Source of the DNA: Gammaproteobacteria bacterium
GTDB lineage: Bacteria > Pseudomonadota > Gammaproteobacteria > JAKBBU01
NCBI GenBank assembly: GCA_021773195.1
Contig: JAJFKN010000045.1
Span: 1-34,809 of the forward strand
DNA length: 34,809 bases
Direction of reading: 5' to 3'
The translations under genes and the position numbers were made by a program. Positions 7,799-16,786 of the stretch are shown here, piece by piece. Position 1 is the stretch's first letter, and the number at the start of each line of letters is the position of its first letter. The notes beneath the pieces were generated by a model. The model did not search any database, was not told where the DNA came from, and saw only the letters and a program-made list of their open reading frames with translations.

Positions 7799-10408
7799 TT
7801 AAGAACTAAAATTCAAAGCCTTACTGCCAATCTCGTAAACATCAGGTGATAAGTCTTTCTGTAGCAATATCCGCTCTAATTGTTTTTTCATAGCCTGCTG
7901 CCTTTGTTCATCATAACGATACCAATCCAAGAAGCCTTGCATAAGACGCGCTGCTAACTGAGGATTAAAATCATCGCTATTCAAAACCACTTGAGCCAAA
8001 AACTCATAGCTTTGCCCATCTGCGCGATGAAATTGGACTAAATTCCGGGTAAAAGGCATTAATAGGGCTTTGACTCGGTTAGGGTTTTGGCGTTGAAACC
8101 CTTGCTCTTCATACAGTGCCTTAATAGAACCTAAGGTGTCACCTTGAGTACAACTGGCCTCAAGATTTAAGTATTTATCCAAAACCAAATCATGGCCTTG
8201 ATGAATTTCTTGGAACACTCTGAGAGCTATGTCCCTTTCAGAGGTACGACAATGGTTTAATGCTAATAGAGCGCCATATTGATCCGTTAGGTTGGCACTA
8301 TTATGAAATTGCTGAAGGGCTTTTTCTCTCTGGCCAGCGTAACTTAGATAGGTAAGCGCGCGGTTTTTCAGCGCCCTTTGCCCCATTAATTTTGAAGAAA
8401 AATTACTGCTACCCTGCATTAAATTAACTTGTTGCTCCCATACCTCAGAAAACTCAAGCCCCAGGTTTTTCTGCACAAAGTCGTACACCGCATGTAGAGC
8501 ATCAGGGTTAATGACCGCCATGGACTGGGCAACATACGCTTCTTTTGGCAGGGTTAATAATTCTGATAACAGCCAACTATCATTATTCTCTGCATTTAAT
8601 AAATGCCCTACTACATCCAACAGGGATTGAGGCATATTTAAAGGCCCTCCCGCTTGATATAACTTAATTAAATTTAATATTTGTCGCGCGCATAATCGCT
8701 GCATAGCATCCCAGCGATTATAAGGGTCATTATCAAACATAATAAGCACTTTGTCTTGTTCATCGCTGTAATCAAACTGCAGATTCACCGGCGCTGAAAA
8801 TTGACGTAGCAATGAAGGGATGGGTTTTTTTGCTATATTTTTTAGACATAGACTTTGGCTTTTTTGTTTTAACTCAAACAAATAATCGCCATCTTGAATA
8901 GCGATCCCATTGCTTAGTGTTAATTTTTTCCCATCCTCACCAAATAGTGAAAATTTAACGGGGATAGGAACCGGCTCGTTATTTTCATGGGGCTTGGAAA
9001 AGCTTTGTTGGAAAGTAAGCTCATAGGTTTGGGATTTTTCACAATAAGCTTCTCCTATGGTCAAAGTGGGTGTGCCTGCTTGGTTATACCACTGTAAGTA
9101 GTCTTGCAAATCTTCACCACTACCATCGGACAATGCTTGAATGAAATCTTCTATGGTTACCGCCTTGCCATCATTACGTTGGAAGTATAAATCCATCCCT
9201 TTTCGGAAACCATCACGACCAATCTTACTACTCATCATGCGAATAATTTCTGAGCCTTTATCATAGACAGTAATTGTATAGAAGTTATTCATCTCAATGT
9301 ATTCTTTAGGACGTACAGGATGGGCCATGGGGCCTGCATCTTCAGGAAATTGCACACTGCGAATGAGATTCGCATCTTGAATACGTTTCACGCCTGGAGA
9401 ATGATGATCAGCTGTAAACTCTTGTTCACGAAATATGGTCAACCCTTCTTTAAGGCTTAACTGAAACCAATCACGGCAAGTTACACGGTTCCCCGTCCAA
9501 TTATGAAAATATTCGTGACCAATAACCGCTTGGATAAAATAAAAATCCATATCAGTGGCCGTTTTGTCATCCGCCAATATGCAAGCATCATTAAATATAT
9601 TGAGGCCTTTATTTTCCATTGCGCCCATATTAAAATCAGAAACAGCCACCACCATAAAAATATCTAAATCATATTCCCTACCAAATCGTATCTCATCCCA
9701 AGCCATAGATTCTTTCAGACACTGCATTGCGTAGTGCGATTGTTTTAACTTGCCTGGCTCTATAAAAATCTTCAGGTTAACTTTTCTTTTTGATTGAGTG
9801 ATAAAGTAGTCCTCTAAGCAATCCAGATTTCCCGCAACAAGTGCAAACAAATAACAAGGCTTAGGAATAGGATCTTCCCAGGCAATTCTATGGCGTCCTT
9901 GTCCACAGTCTTCTTTATGGGAAGGATTACCATTCGACAATAAAATAGGATAAAGGGATTTTTCAGATTCAATGGTAGTTTTATAACAGGTTAAGACATC
10001 AGGTCTGTCCATGAAATAGGTAATACGACGAAAGCCTTGTGCTTCACACTGAGTACAATAAAGATTATTTGATTTATAAAGTCCAGATAAAGCTTTATTT
10101 TCTTGAGGGCAGATTCTTGTAGTTATTTCTAAAGTCCCTGCTTGAGGGAAATCATTAATACTTATACCCTCATCTGATAAAATATAACGGTCTTTTGCTA
10201 AGACTTCATCATCTAATTTAATTTCCAACAACTCTAATTGCTGACCATCTAAAAAAAGCGGTACCTGAGGCTCTAGTCGCTGCAACCATAGGGTGCTTTT
10301 TATCCAAGTTTCATCTTCGTGTAAATTAAAATAAAGCTCTGCCTTAGGGATTGAGAAGGCAGGTTTTATGTAATTAGCTAGGTAGGTTGTCTTTAACGGC
10401 TCGGCCAT
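7799..10408 (-). CDS. pepN: Aminopeptidase N (M1 family, PepN)
   Basis: An 869-residue M1 metallopeptidase, against 870 in E. coli PepN. The exopeptidase motif GAMEN is at 262-266. The zinc ligands are His298 and His302 in HEYFH plus Glu321 in LKEG, and the general base is Glu299; E. coli positions differ by one. The N-terminal beta domain (residues ~1-185) and the long helical C-terminal domain (~540-869) are both present, so the gene is full length. PepN removes N-terminal residues from peptides in the cytosol and is a major general aminopeptidase. The gene is divergent from yeaG with only ~117 bp between them. The HTH gene follows downstream after 125 bp and could be read from the same transcript. 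Confidence 0.97.
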   Translation of the reverse strand: MAEPLKTTYLANYIKPAFSIPKAELYFNLHEDETWIKSTLWLQRLEPQVPLFLDGQQLELLEIKLDDEVLAKDRYILSDEGISINDFPQAGTLEITTRICPQENKALSGLYKSNNLYCTQCEAQGFRRITYFMDRPDVLTCYKTTIESEKSLYPILLSNGNPSHKEDCGQGRHRIAWEDPIPKPCYLFALVAGNLDCLEDYFITQSKRKVNLKIFIEPGKLKQSHYAMQCLKESMAWDEIRFGREYDLDIFMVVAVSDFNMGAMENKGLNIFNDACILADDKTATDMDFYFIQAVIGHEYFHNWTGNRVTCRDWFQLSLKEGLTIFREQEFTADHHSPGVKRIQDANLIRSVQFPEDAGPMAHPVRPKEYIEMNNFYTITVYDKGSEIIRMMSSKIGRDGFRKGMDLYFQRNDGKAVTIEDFIQALSDGSGEDLQDYLQWYNQAGTPTLTIGEAYCEKSQTYELTFQQSFSKPHENNEPVPIPVKFSLFGEDGKKLTLSNGIAIQDGDYLFELKQKSQSLCLKNIAKKPIPSLLRQFSAPVNLQFDYSDEQDKVLIMFDNDPYNRWDAMQRLCARQILNLIKLYQAGGPLNMPQSLLDVVGHLLNAENNDSWLLSELLTLPKEAYVAQSMAVINPDALHAVYDFVQKNLGLEFSEVWEQQVNLMQGSSNFSSKLMGQRALKNRALTYLSYAGQREKALQQFHNSANLTDQYGALLALNHCRTSERDIALRVFQEIHQGHDLVLDKYLNLEASCTQGDTLGSIKALYEEQGFQRQNPNRVKALLMPFTRNLVQFHRADGQSYEFLAQVVLNSDDFNPQLAARLMQGFLDWYRYDEQRQQAMKKQLERILLQKDLSPDVYEIGSKALNFSS

Positions 10409-10525
10409 ATTAAATCCATATTAATCAATGCGTTGAAAATATTGTCTAAACTTACTGTGAGTAAACTAACATTTTTCAAAGAATAGGTAAAGTTTGTAAA
10501 TACTGAAGATTACATGAGGATTACC
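10409..10525. promoter_or_regulatory. Divergent pepN/yeaG promoter region with an inverted repeat
   Basis: This short AT-rich spacer must hold both divergent promoters. TTACT-GTG-AGTAA, a perfect 5-bp inverted repeat, sits at 10452-10464 near the middle. I could not pick convincing -35/-10 pairs in either direction. The yeaG homologues of enterobacteria are stress- and sigma-S-controlled, which would not need a strong -35. Confidence 0.35.
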
Positions 10526-12448
10526 ATGGATATTTTTCAACGCTTTCAAGAAAGCTATGACGAGTCAGAAGAAGATGAAATGTCACTACAAGAGTACTTC
10601 GACCTATGTCGAGAGAGCCCTCTAGCTTATGCAAATCCAGCGGAACGATTGCTCCATGCAATCGGTGAAGCAAAACTCATCGATACACGGCAAGATCCAA
10701 TTTTAAGCCGATTGTTTTCTAATAAGGTCATCAGACACTATCCTAATTTTGATGGATTTTACGGTTTAGAAGATAGTATTGAACAAATTATTTCTTACTT
10801 AAAACATTCAGCACAGGGTTTAGAGGAGAGAAAACAAATTCTCTACCTGCTAGGCCCTGTAGGCGGAGGGAAATCTTCTTTAGCAGAACGTTTAAAAAGT
10901 TTAATGGAAGAAATGCCTTTCTATGCTATTAAAGGCTCCCCGGTACACGAATCACCTCTCTGGTTATTTTCTAAAAGAAGAGATGGTGAGTTTTTTGAAA
11001 AGGAATATGGCATAGCGCCACGTTATATTGAACACATTATTTCGCCATGGACAGTTAAACGACTGCAGGAATATGCTGGTGATGTAAATAAGTTTAGGGT
11101 CGTACGAATCAAGCCTTCACGAATTACAGTAACGGGTATTGCAAAAACAGAACCTGGTGATGAAAACAACCAAGACATATCATCATTGGTAGGTAAAGTA
11201 GATATCAGGAAACTAGAAGAATTTTCTCAAGACGACACCGATGCCTATAGTTTTTCTGGCGGGTTATGTCGTGCTAATCGCGGGCTGCTTGAATTTGTTG
11301 AAATGTTTAAAGCACCAATTAAAGTACTACACCCTCTCCTTACCGCCACACAAGAAGGCAATTATAATGGCACAGAAAGTATCTCATCTATCCCCTTTGA
11401 TGGAATTATCCTAGCTCATTCAAATGAATCTGAATGGCTTACTTTTAAAAATAACAAGAATAATGAAGCCTTTATCGATCGAGTCTTTATTGTAAAAGTC
11501 CCCTATGTTTTGCGAGCATCAGAAGAAGTTAAAATATACAGAAAACTATTGGAAAACAGCTCGCTAAAAGAGTCACCTTGTGCCCCTGACACATTAGATT
11601 TGCTGGCGCAATTCGCTATTTTGAGCCGCCTTAAAGAGCCAGAGAACTCCAGCATATATTCAAAAATGAAGGTCTATAATGGTGAAAATTTAAAAGACAC
11701 GGATCCAAAAGCAAAATCCTATCAAGAGTATCGAGACCAGGCAGGTGTAGATGAAGGTATGACGGGGCTGTCCACTCGATTTTCGTTTAAAGTGTTATCC
11801 AAAGTGTTCAACTATGACCTATCAGAAATATCAGCCAACCCTGTACATCTATTGTACGTTCTTGAGATGCAAATTCACAAGGAACAATTCCCCCCTGAAA
11901 TTCAAGAAAAATACTTGGCTCATCTAAAAGGCTATTTAGTGCCGCAATATATTGAATTCATCGGCAATGAAATTCAGACAGCTTATCTAGAGTCATACTC
12001 TGAATATGGACAAAATATCTTTGACCGCTATATGATATATGCCGATTTATGGATGCAAGATCAAGAATTTCGCGACCCTAACACCGGCGAGATACTCAAC
12101 CGGCAAGCTATAAATGATGAATTAGAAAAAATAGAAAAACCCGCCGGAATAGCTAACCCCAAGGATTTCCGCAATGAAATCGTTAATTTCGTGTTACGTA
12201 CAAGGGCAAAAAATCAAGGGAAAAATCCATCATGGACCAGTTACGAAAAACTTAGAACCGTGATTGAAAAGAAAATGTTTTCAAATACCGAGGAATTGCT
12301 TCCTATCATTTCTTTTAATCCAAAAGCATCTCAGGACGAAAGAAAGAAACACGAAGATTTCGTCAGCCGAATGATGGAAAAGGGCTATACAAGAAAACAA
12401 ATCCGTTTATTATCTGAATGGTATATTCGGGTAAGAAAATCCACCTAG
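10526..12448 (+). CDS. yeaG: PrkA-family AAA+ serine kinase YeaG
   Basis: About 640 residues, like E. coli YeaG (644). The second ATG (10526) is preferred over the one at 10514: the protein then begins MDIFQRF as in the family, and AGGAT lies a few bases before it. SLQEYFDLCRESPLAYANPAERLL and SRLFSNKVIRHYPNF-type segments are characteristic. The AAA+ Walker A GPVGGGKSS is at ~110-118, and a C-terminal kinase-like PrkA domain follows. YeaG acts with YeaH and YcgB/SpoVR in stationary-phase and nitrogen-starvation responses; PrkA proteins are reported as Ser kinases, and a Lon-like protease activity has also been proposed. Nine bases separate it from yeaH. Confidence 0.95.
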   Translation: MDIFQRFQESYDESEEDEMSLQEYFDLCRESPLAYANPAERLLHAIGEAKLIDTRQDPILSRLFSNKVIRHYPNFDGFYGLEDSIEQIISYLKHSAQGLEERKQILYLLGPVGGGKSSLAERLKSLMEEMPFYAIKGSPVHESPLWLFSKRRDGEFFEKEYGIAPRYIEHIISPWTVKRLQEYAGDVNKFRVVRIKPSRITVTGIAKTEPGDENNQDISSLVGKVDIRKLEEFSQDDTDAYSFSGGLCRANRGLLEFVEMFKAPIKVLHPLLTATQEGNYNGTESISSIPFDGIILAHSNESEWLTFKNNKNNEAFIDRVFIVKVPYVLRASEEVKIYRKLLENSSLKESPCAPDTLDLLAQFAILSRLKEPENSSIYSKMKVYNGENLKDTDPKAKSYQEYRDQAGVDEGMTGLSTRFSFKVLSKVFNYDLSEISANPVHLLYVLEMQIHKEQFPPEIQEKYLAHLKGYLVPQYIEFIGNEIQTAYLESYSEYGQNIFDRYMIYADLWMQDQEFRDPNTGEILNRQAINDELEKIEKPAGIANPKDFRNEIVNFVLRTRAKNQGKNPSWTSYEKLRTVIEKKMFSNTEELLPIISFNPKASQDERKKHEDFVSRMMEKGYTRKQIRLLSEWYIRVRKST

Positions 12449-12457
12449 GGTAAAGCC

Positions 12458-13720
12458 ATGAGCCATATCATTGACCGAAGAAAACACGATAGAAAAGGTA
12501 AAAGCTCGGTCAACCGATTACGCTTTATCAAACGTTACCGCAAACAAATTCAAAAATCCGTCAGTGACTCTATTGCCCAACGTAACATTACTGATATTAA
12601 TGAAGGTGAAACCATTGTCATCCCAAATAAAGACATTTCCGAGCCTTCGTTTAAGTTTGGTCGTGAAGGAAAGAGAGAGTCCACTCATGCTGGAAATAAA
12701 GAGTTCCTCAAGGGTGATAAATTAAAACGCCCCACCACCAGTGTATCCCAAGGAAGTTCAAAAGCCTCCAATAAAGGAATCGGTCAAGATGACTTCGTTT
12801 TTCAATTATCGAAAGATGAATTTCTAGATATATTCTTTGATGAAATGGAGCTACCGAATCTAGTTAAAACACGTATGCAAAAAGAAGCTTGTTATAAATA
12901 TGAGAGAGCTGGATTCAGCACCACAGGCACAACGACAAACATCAATATTGTTCGCTCCATGCGTGGGGCATTAGGCAGACGCATCGCTATTGGAGGAAAG
13001 TATAAACGTCGTATACTTGAATTAAACCAAGAACTCAAAAACATGTCTTCAAGCAGTCAACTGGAACAAAGTAAATCCAGGAGACTGCATGAAGAAATCA
13101 AACTTCTAGAACGCAAAATCGATGCCATACCCTATATTGATAGCTTTGATATCCGATACAATTACCGAGAAGCCAAGCCAACACCTTCAACTCAGGCTGT
13201 TATGTTTTGCATTATGGATGTATCAGGGTCCATGGATGAAGTAAAAAAAGAAATGTCCAAGCGATTCTTCATGCTGCTATATTTATTCCTTCAACAAAAC
13301 TATAAATATGTCAACATGGAGTTCATTCGACATCATACAACGGCAAAGCAAGTTGATGAGGATGAATTCTTTTACTCAAGAGAAACTGGTGGCACCGTAG
13401 TTTCTAGCGCCTTATCTCTAACCTATGACATTATTAACCAATGCTATAACCCCGATGATTGGAATATTTACGTTGCTCAGGCTTCTGATGGTGATAATTG
13501 GAATGCAGACTCACCATCTTGCAAAGACGTATTAGAACAACAAATATTACCCTTGGTACAGTACTTTGCATATATTGAAGTGCTGCCCCGACATCATCAG
13601 AGCTTATGGGAATGCTACGAAAGAATTAAGAATAATAACTTTTCCATGCAACATATAAAAGATTCTCAAGATATATATCCCGTATTACGTGAATTATTTA
13701 AGAGGCGTGATTATGAGTAA
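12458..13720 (+). CDS. yeaH: YeaH-family protein with von Willebrand A-like fold (DUF444)
   Basis: A 420-residue protein, against 427 in E. coli YeaH. The N-terminus is very basic (DRRKHDRKGKSSVNRLRF). Residues ~183-222 are charged and heptad-like, a probable coiled coil. The C-terminal half is vWA-like: IMDVSGSMDE gives a MIDAS Asp254-x-Ser256-x-Ser258, and a second cluster QASDGDNW lies further on. A metal-dependent vWA partner beside an AAA+ ATPase is a common pairing, so YeaH is probably the substrate or partner adaptor for YeaG. AAAGCC is the only weak ribosome site before the ATG, suggesting translational coupling to yeaG. Its last 8 bases overlap ycgB. Confidence 0.94.
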   Translation: MSHIIDRRKHDRKGKSSVNRLRFIKRYRKQIQKSVSDSIAQRNITDINEGETIVIPNKDISEPSFKFGREGKRESTHAGNKEFLKGDKLKRPTTSVSQGSSKASNKGIGQDDFVFQLSKDEFLDIFFDEMELPNLVKTRMQKEACYKYERAGFSTTGTTTNINIVRSMRGALGRRIAIGGKYKRRILELNQELKNMSSSSQLEQSKSRRLHEEIKLLERKIDAIPYIDSFDIRYNYREAKPTPSTQAVMFCIMDVSGSMDEVKKEMSKRFFMLLYLFLQQNYKYVNMEFIRHHTTAKQVDEDEFFYSRETGGTVVSSALSLTYDIINQCYNPDDWNIYVAQASDGDNWNADSPSCKDVLEQQILPLVQYFAYIEVLPRHHQSLWECYERIKNNNFSMQHIKDSQDIYPVLRELFKRRDYE

Positions 13721-15230
13721 ATATATCGCCAGAGGTTCTGAATGGTCCATTAAAACCATAGAGAAATTTGATTTTGCTTTTTCACAAATGGCAGAAGGTT
13801 ATCAACTGGACACATTCCCCTGCCAAATTGAAATTGTTTCTTCGGAACAAATGATGGATGCTTATTCTTATATCGGGATGCCATTAGGTTATCATCACTG
13901 GACTTTTGGCAAACATTATCTTGAAGTGGAACAAAGCTATCGCCGTGGTGCCATGGATCTGGCCTATGAACTTGTCATCAATTCAAACCCTTGCCTTGTT
14001 TACCTTATGGAAGAAAACACCCTCACCATGCAAGCTACCGTTATTGCCCATGCTTGCTATGGGCATAATTCTTTTTTTAAAGGCAATTACCTTTTTAAAG
14101 ATTGGACTGCACCCGACTTCATTATCGATTATTTAATTTTCGCTAAAAGTTACATATCTCAATGTGAATCAAAACACGGTTATGAAGCGGTAGAAGAAAT
14201 ATTGGACGCTTGTCACGCCTTAATGAATTACGGCGTCGACCGCTATAAACATCCTGCAGCGCTTTCTTTAGAAAAAGAACGGGCAAAACAAAAAAAACGG
14301 GCGGAATATTTGCAAACACAAGTAAATAACCTATGGAAAACATTACCTGCCAAACAGGAACAATTAACTAAAGCCCAACACTTCCCGGAAGAACCTGAAG
14401 AAAACATCCTCTACTTCATTGAAAAAAATGCGCCATTACTGGAACCTTGGCAGCGTGAAATCGTACGGATCACACGTAAAATAGCTCAATACTTTTATCC
14501 TCAAAGACAAACAAAAGTCATGAATGAAGGATGGGCTTGTTTCTGGCATTATATTTTGATTAATGATTTATACCAATCAAACCAAGTGGACCAACGCTTT
14601 ATGCTGGAATTCATTCAATCCCACTCAAGTGTTATTTTTCAAGCGGGTTTTGATGATCCTCGTTATAATGGGATAAACCCATACACCTTGGGATTTAACT
14701 TATTTTCTGAAATTAAACGCATCTGCAGCGAGCCTACAGCTGAAGACAAAGCCTACTTCCCCGAAATGGTGCAACAAAATTGGTTAAGCACTGTGCATTT
14801 TGCTATGGAAAATTTCAAAGATGAATCTTTCATCGCTCAATTTCTCACACCCCATATGATTCGTGAAATGAAGCTATTTACTTTGTTAGACGACGATCAT
14901 GAAGATGCCTTAGAAATATCAGCCATACATGATGAAGTGGGATACCAACATATTAGGGAAACCCTATCACAACAATACAATTTAGCTGCCATGGAACCAG
15001 ACTTGCATATCTTTAATGTGGATGTAAAAGGCGACCGCGCCCTGACTCTACGTTACACTTCCAGAAACCGACGGGTATTAAATCCTGAGTTAGAAGAAGT
15101 CATGAAATATTTACATAGTTTATGGGGATTCAGCGTTAAATTGGAGAGCTTGGATGAAAATGGTCAAGTCACGCTGGTGCACGAATGTCCACCTCCCCAT
15201 CAGCTATCCCTTGGCAAACGTGAAGAATAG
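13713..15230 (+). CDS. ycgB: SpoVR-family protein YcgB
   Basis: About 505 residues from the ATG at 13713, close to E. coli YcgB (510). This start has AAGAGGCG immediately upstream inside yeaH and gives MSKYIARGSEWS, the normal family N-terminus; an upstream in-frame ATG at 13689 would add eight odd residues. Conserved SpoVR stretches include YHHWTFGK, ACYGHNSFFKGNYLF and MNEGWACFWHY. The His/Glu-rich core looks metal-binding. Its biochemical role is unknown; in Bacillus SpoVR is needed for spore cortex formation, and in proteobacteria it goes with yeaG-yeaH. The 8-base overlap with yeaH indicates translational coupling and tight stoichiometry. Confidence 0.95.
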   Translation: MSKYIARGSEWSIKTIEKFDFAFSQMAEGYQLDTFPCQIEIVSSEQMMDAYSYIGMPLGYHHWTFGKHYLEVEQSYRRGAMDLAYELVINSNPCLVYLMEENTLTMQATVIAHACYGHNSFFKGNYLFKDWTAPDFIIDYLIFAKSYISQCESKHGYEAVEEILDACHALMNYGVDRYKHPAALSLEKERAKQKKRAEYLQTQVNNLWKTLPAKQEQLTKAQHFPEEPEENILYFIEKNAPLLEPWQREIVRITRKIAQYFYPQRQTKVMNEGWACFWHYILINDLYQSNQVDQRFMLEFIQSHSSVIFQAGFDDPRYNGINPYTLGFNLFSEIKRICSEPTAEDKAYFPEMVQQNWLSTVHFAMENFKDESFIAQFLTPHMIREMKLFTLLDDDHEDALEISAIHDEVGYQHIRETLSQQYNLAAMEPDLHIFNVDVKGDRALTLRYTSRNRRVLNPELEEVMKYLHSLWGFSVKLESLDENGQVTLVHECPPPHQLSLGKREE

Positions 15231-15325
15231 CTTCTTCTTCAAAATTATTACACCAAAAGTGGATAGTTTTCCATCGCAGAATACTATATATTAAGTCTTC
15301 AGTCACAAATAGGATTGTGCAAAAG

Positions 15326-16786
15326 ATGCCCTTCTCTCGCGCTGTATTATGGATTCTGGCCCTTGCAAGCCTACCTTTAATGGGTTTTGCCAAGGATCAA
15401 GCCGTAAGCCCCCTGAATTTACATGCCACAGATGCAAGCTGGGGCCTAATCGCCTTGACTATCTTCGCAATAGCTTATGCCCTGGTGATTCTGGAAGAGT
15501 TCACAGAATTGAGAAAATCCAAACCTGTGGTTCTCGCCGCTGGGGTAATTTGGCTATTTGTAGCTGTTCTAAGCAACCAACAAGACGTCAGTCACTTAGC
15601 CAATCAAGCCATTGAAAATTATATTTACGAGTTTGCTGAATTATTTCTCTTCTTACTGGTGGCCATGACCTACATTAATGCCATTACTGAGCGTGGTGTA
15701 TTTGAAGCCTTACGCGGTTATTTGCTGAGACTTGGCTTGAATTTCCGACAGCTCTATTGGATAACAGGAATTTTGGCCTTTATTATATCCCCTATTGCCG
15801 ATAATTTAACGACGTCATTAATTATGTGTTCGGTATTAATTGCTGTAGCTGACAGCAATAAAAAGTTTATTGTTTTAGGCTGCATTAATATCGTTATTGC
15901 CGCCAATGCTGGTGGCGCCTTCAGCCCCTTTGGCGACATCACCACCTTAATGGTATGGCAAAATGGTCTATTGCCCTTCCAGGATTTCTTTAGTATTTTC
16001 CTGCCCAGCCTAGTTAACTTCTTGATCCCCGCTTTGATCATGTATTTTGCCGTACCTAAGGTACAACCCCAGTTAAGCCAGCAAGAAGTACATTTAAAAA
16101 TAGGCGCTAAACGTCTTATAGCTTTATTTCTTTTGACTATTCTCACGGCCATCTCAGTACATCAATTCTTGCACCTGCCCCCCACCATGGGCATGATGAT
16201 GGGCTTAGGCTATTTGCAAATTTTCTCTTACTACTTGAGATACAAAGAAAAGCGTTACTATGCCAAACATGGCAAACACCATGGCGAAGGTGATCATCCC
16301 CCACGCTTTTTTGATATTTTCCGCAAAATCCAACGGATAGAGTGGGATACTCTACTCTTCTTCTACGGCGTCATTATATGTGTGGGTGGTTTAGCAACCA
16401 TTGGTTATTTAGAACTAGCGGCGAGCTTTCTCTATGGTCATTTAGGGCATGCCCTGCCGGAAGTTTACCAAGCGACCCCAGCCAATGTATTAGTGGGTTT
16501 CTTTTCTGCCATTTTAGATAACATTCCTGTCATGTTTGCGGTTCTCACGATGGATCCTTCTATGACGGAAGGCCAGTGGCTATTGGTCACCCTTACTGCC
16601 GGCATAGGTGGAAGCCTCTTATCCGTTGGCTCCGCTGCGGGGGTTGCCCTAATGGGTCAAGCACGAGGCTTCTATACCTTCTTTGAACATTTGAAATGGA
16701 CCTGGGTGATCCTATTAGGCTACATTGCCGCCATCGCCTGTCACCTGTGGCTAAACGCTGACTTATTCCATGTGGCTTTGAAATGA
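15326..16786 (+). CDS. nhaD: Na+/H+ antiporter NhaD
   Basis: About 486 residues with 11-13 hydrophobic spans of the ion transporter superfamily. NhaD marks are LEEFTELRKSKPV near residues 60-70, SPIADNLTTSL, SPFGDITTLMVWQNG and, in the second half, SAILDNIPVMFAVL and GGSLLSVGSAAGVALMGQA. The N-terminus is a signal-like hydrophobic stretch ending LMGFAKD. I prefer ATG 15326: AGGA at 15311-15314 is 11 bases away, while a GTG at 15317 would be only 2 bases from it. NhaD exports Na+ or Li+ for protons at alkaline pH and is found in halophiles, marine bacteria and also intracellular bacteria such as Chlamydia. Its stop codon overlaps the start of nhaP (ATGA). Confidence 0.93.
   Translation: MPFSRAVLWILALASLPLMGFAKDQAVSPLNLHATDASWGLIALTIFAIAYALVILEEFTELRKSKPVVLAAGVIWLFVAVLSNQQDVSHLANQAIENYIYEFAELFLFLLVAMTYINAITERGVFEALRGYLLRLGLNFRQLYWITGILAFIISPIADNLTTSLIMCSVLIAVADSNKKFIVLGCINIVIAANAGGAFSPFGDITTLMVWQNGLLPFQDFFSIFLPSLVNFLIPALIMYFAVPKVQPQLSQQEVHLKIGAKRLIALFLLTILTAISVHQFLHLPPTMGMMMGLGYLQIFSYYLRYKEKRYYAKHGKHHGEGDHPPRFFDIFRKIQRIEWDTLLFFYGVIICVGGLATIGYLELAASFLYGHLGHALPEVYQATPANVLVGFFSAILDNIPVMFAVLTMDPSMTEGQWLLVTLTAGIGGSLLSVGSAAGVALMGQARGFYTFFEHLKWTWVILLGYIAAIACHLWLNADLFHVALK

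Noticed and set aside
15754..16152. 132-residue open frame antisense to nhaD
   Set aside because: It is a mirror of the membrane protein codons, has no ribosome site and resembles no family; the nhaD reading is strongly conserved.
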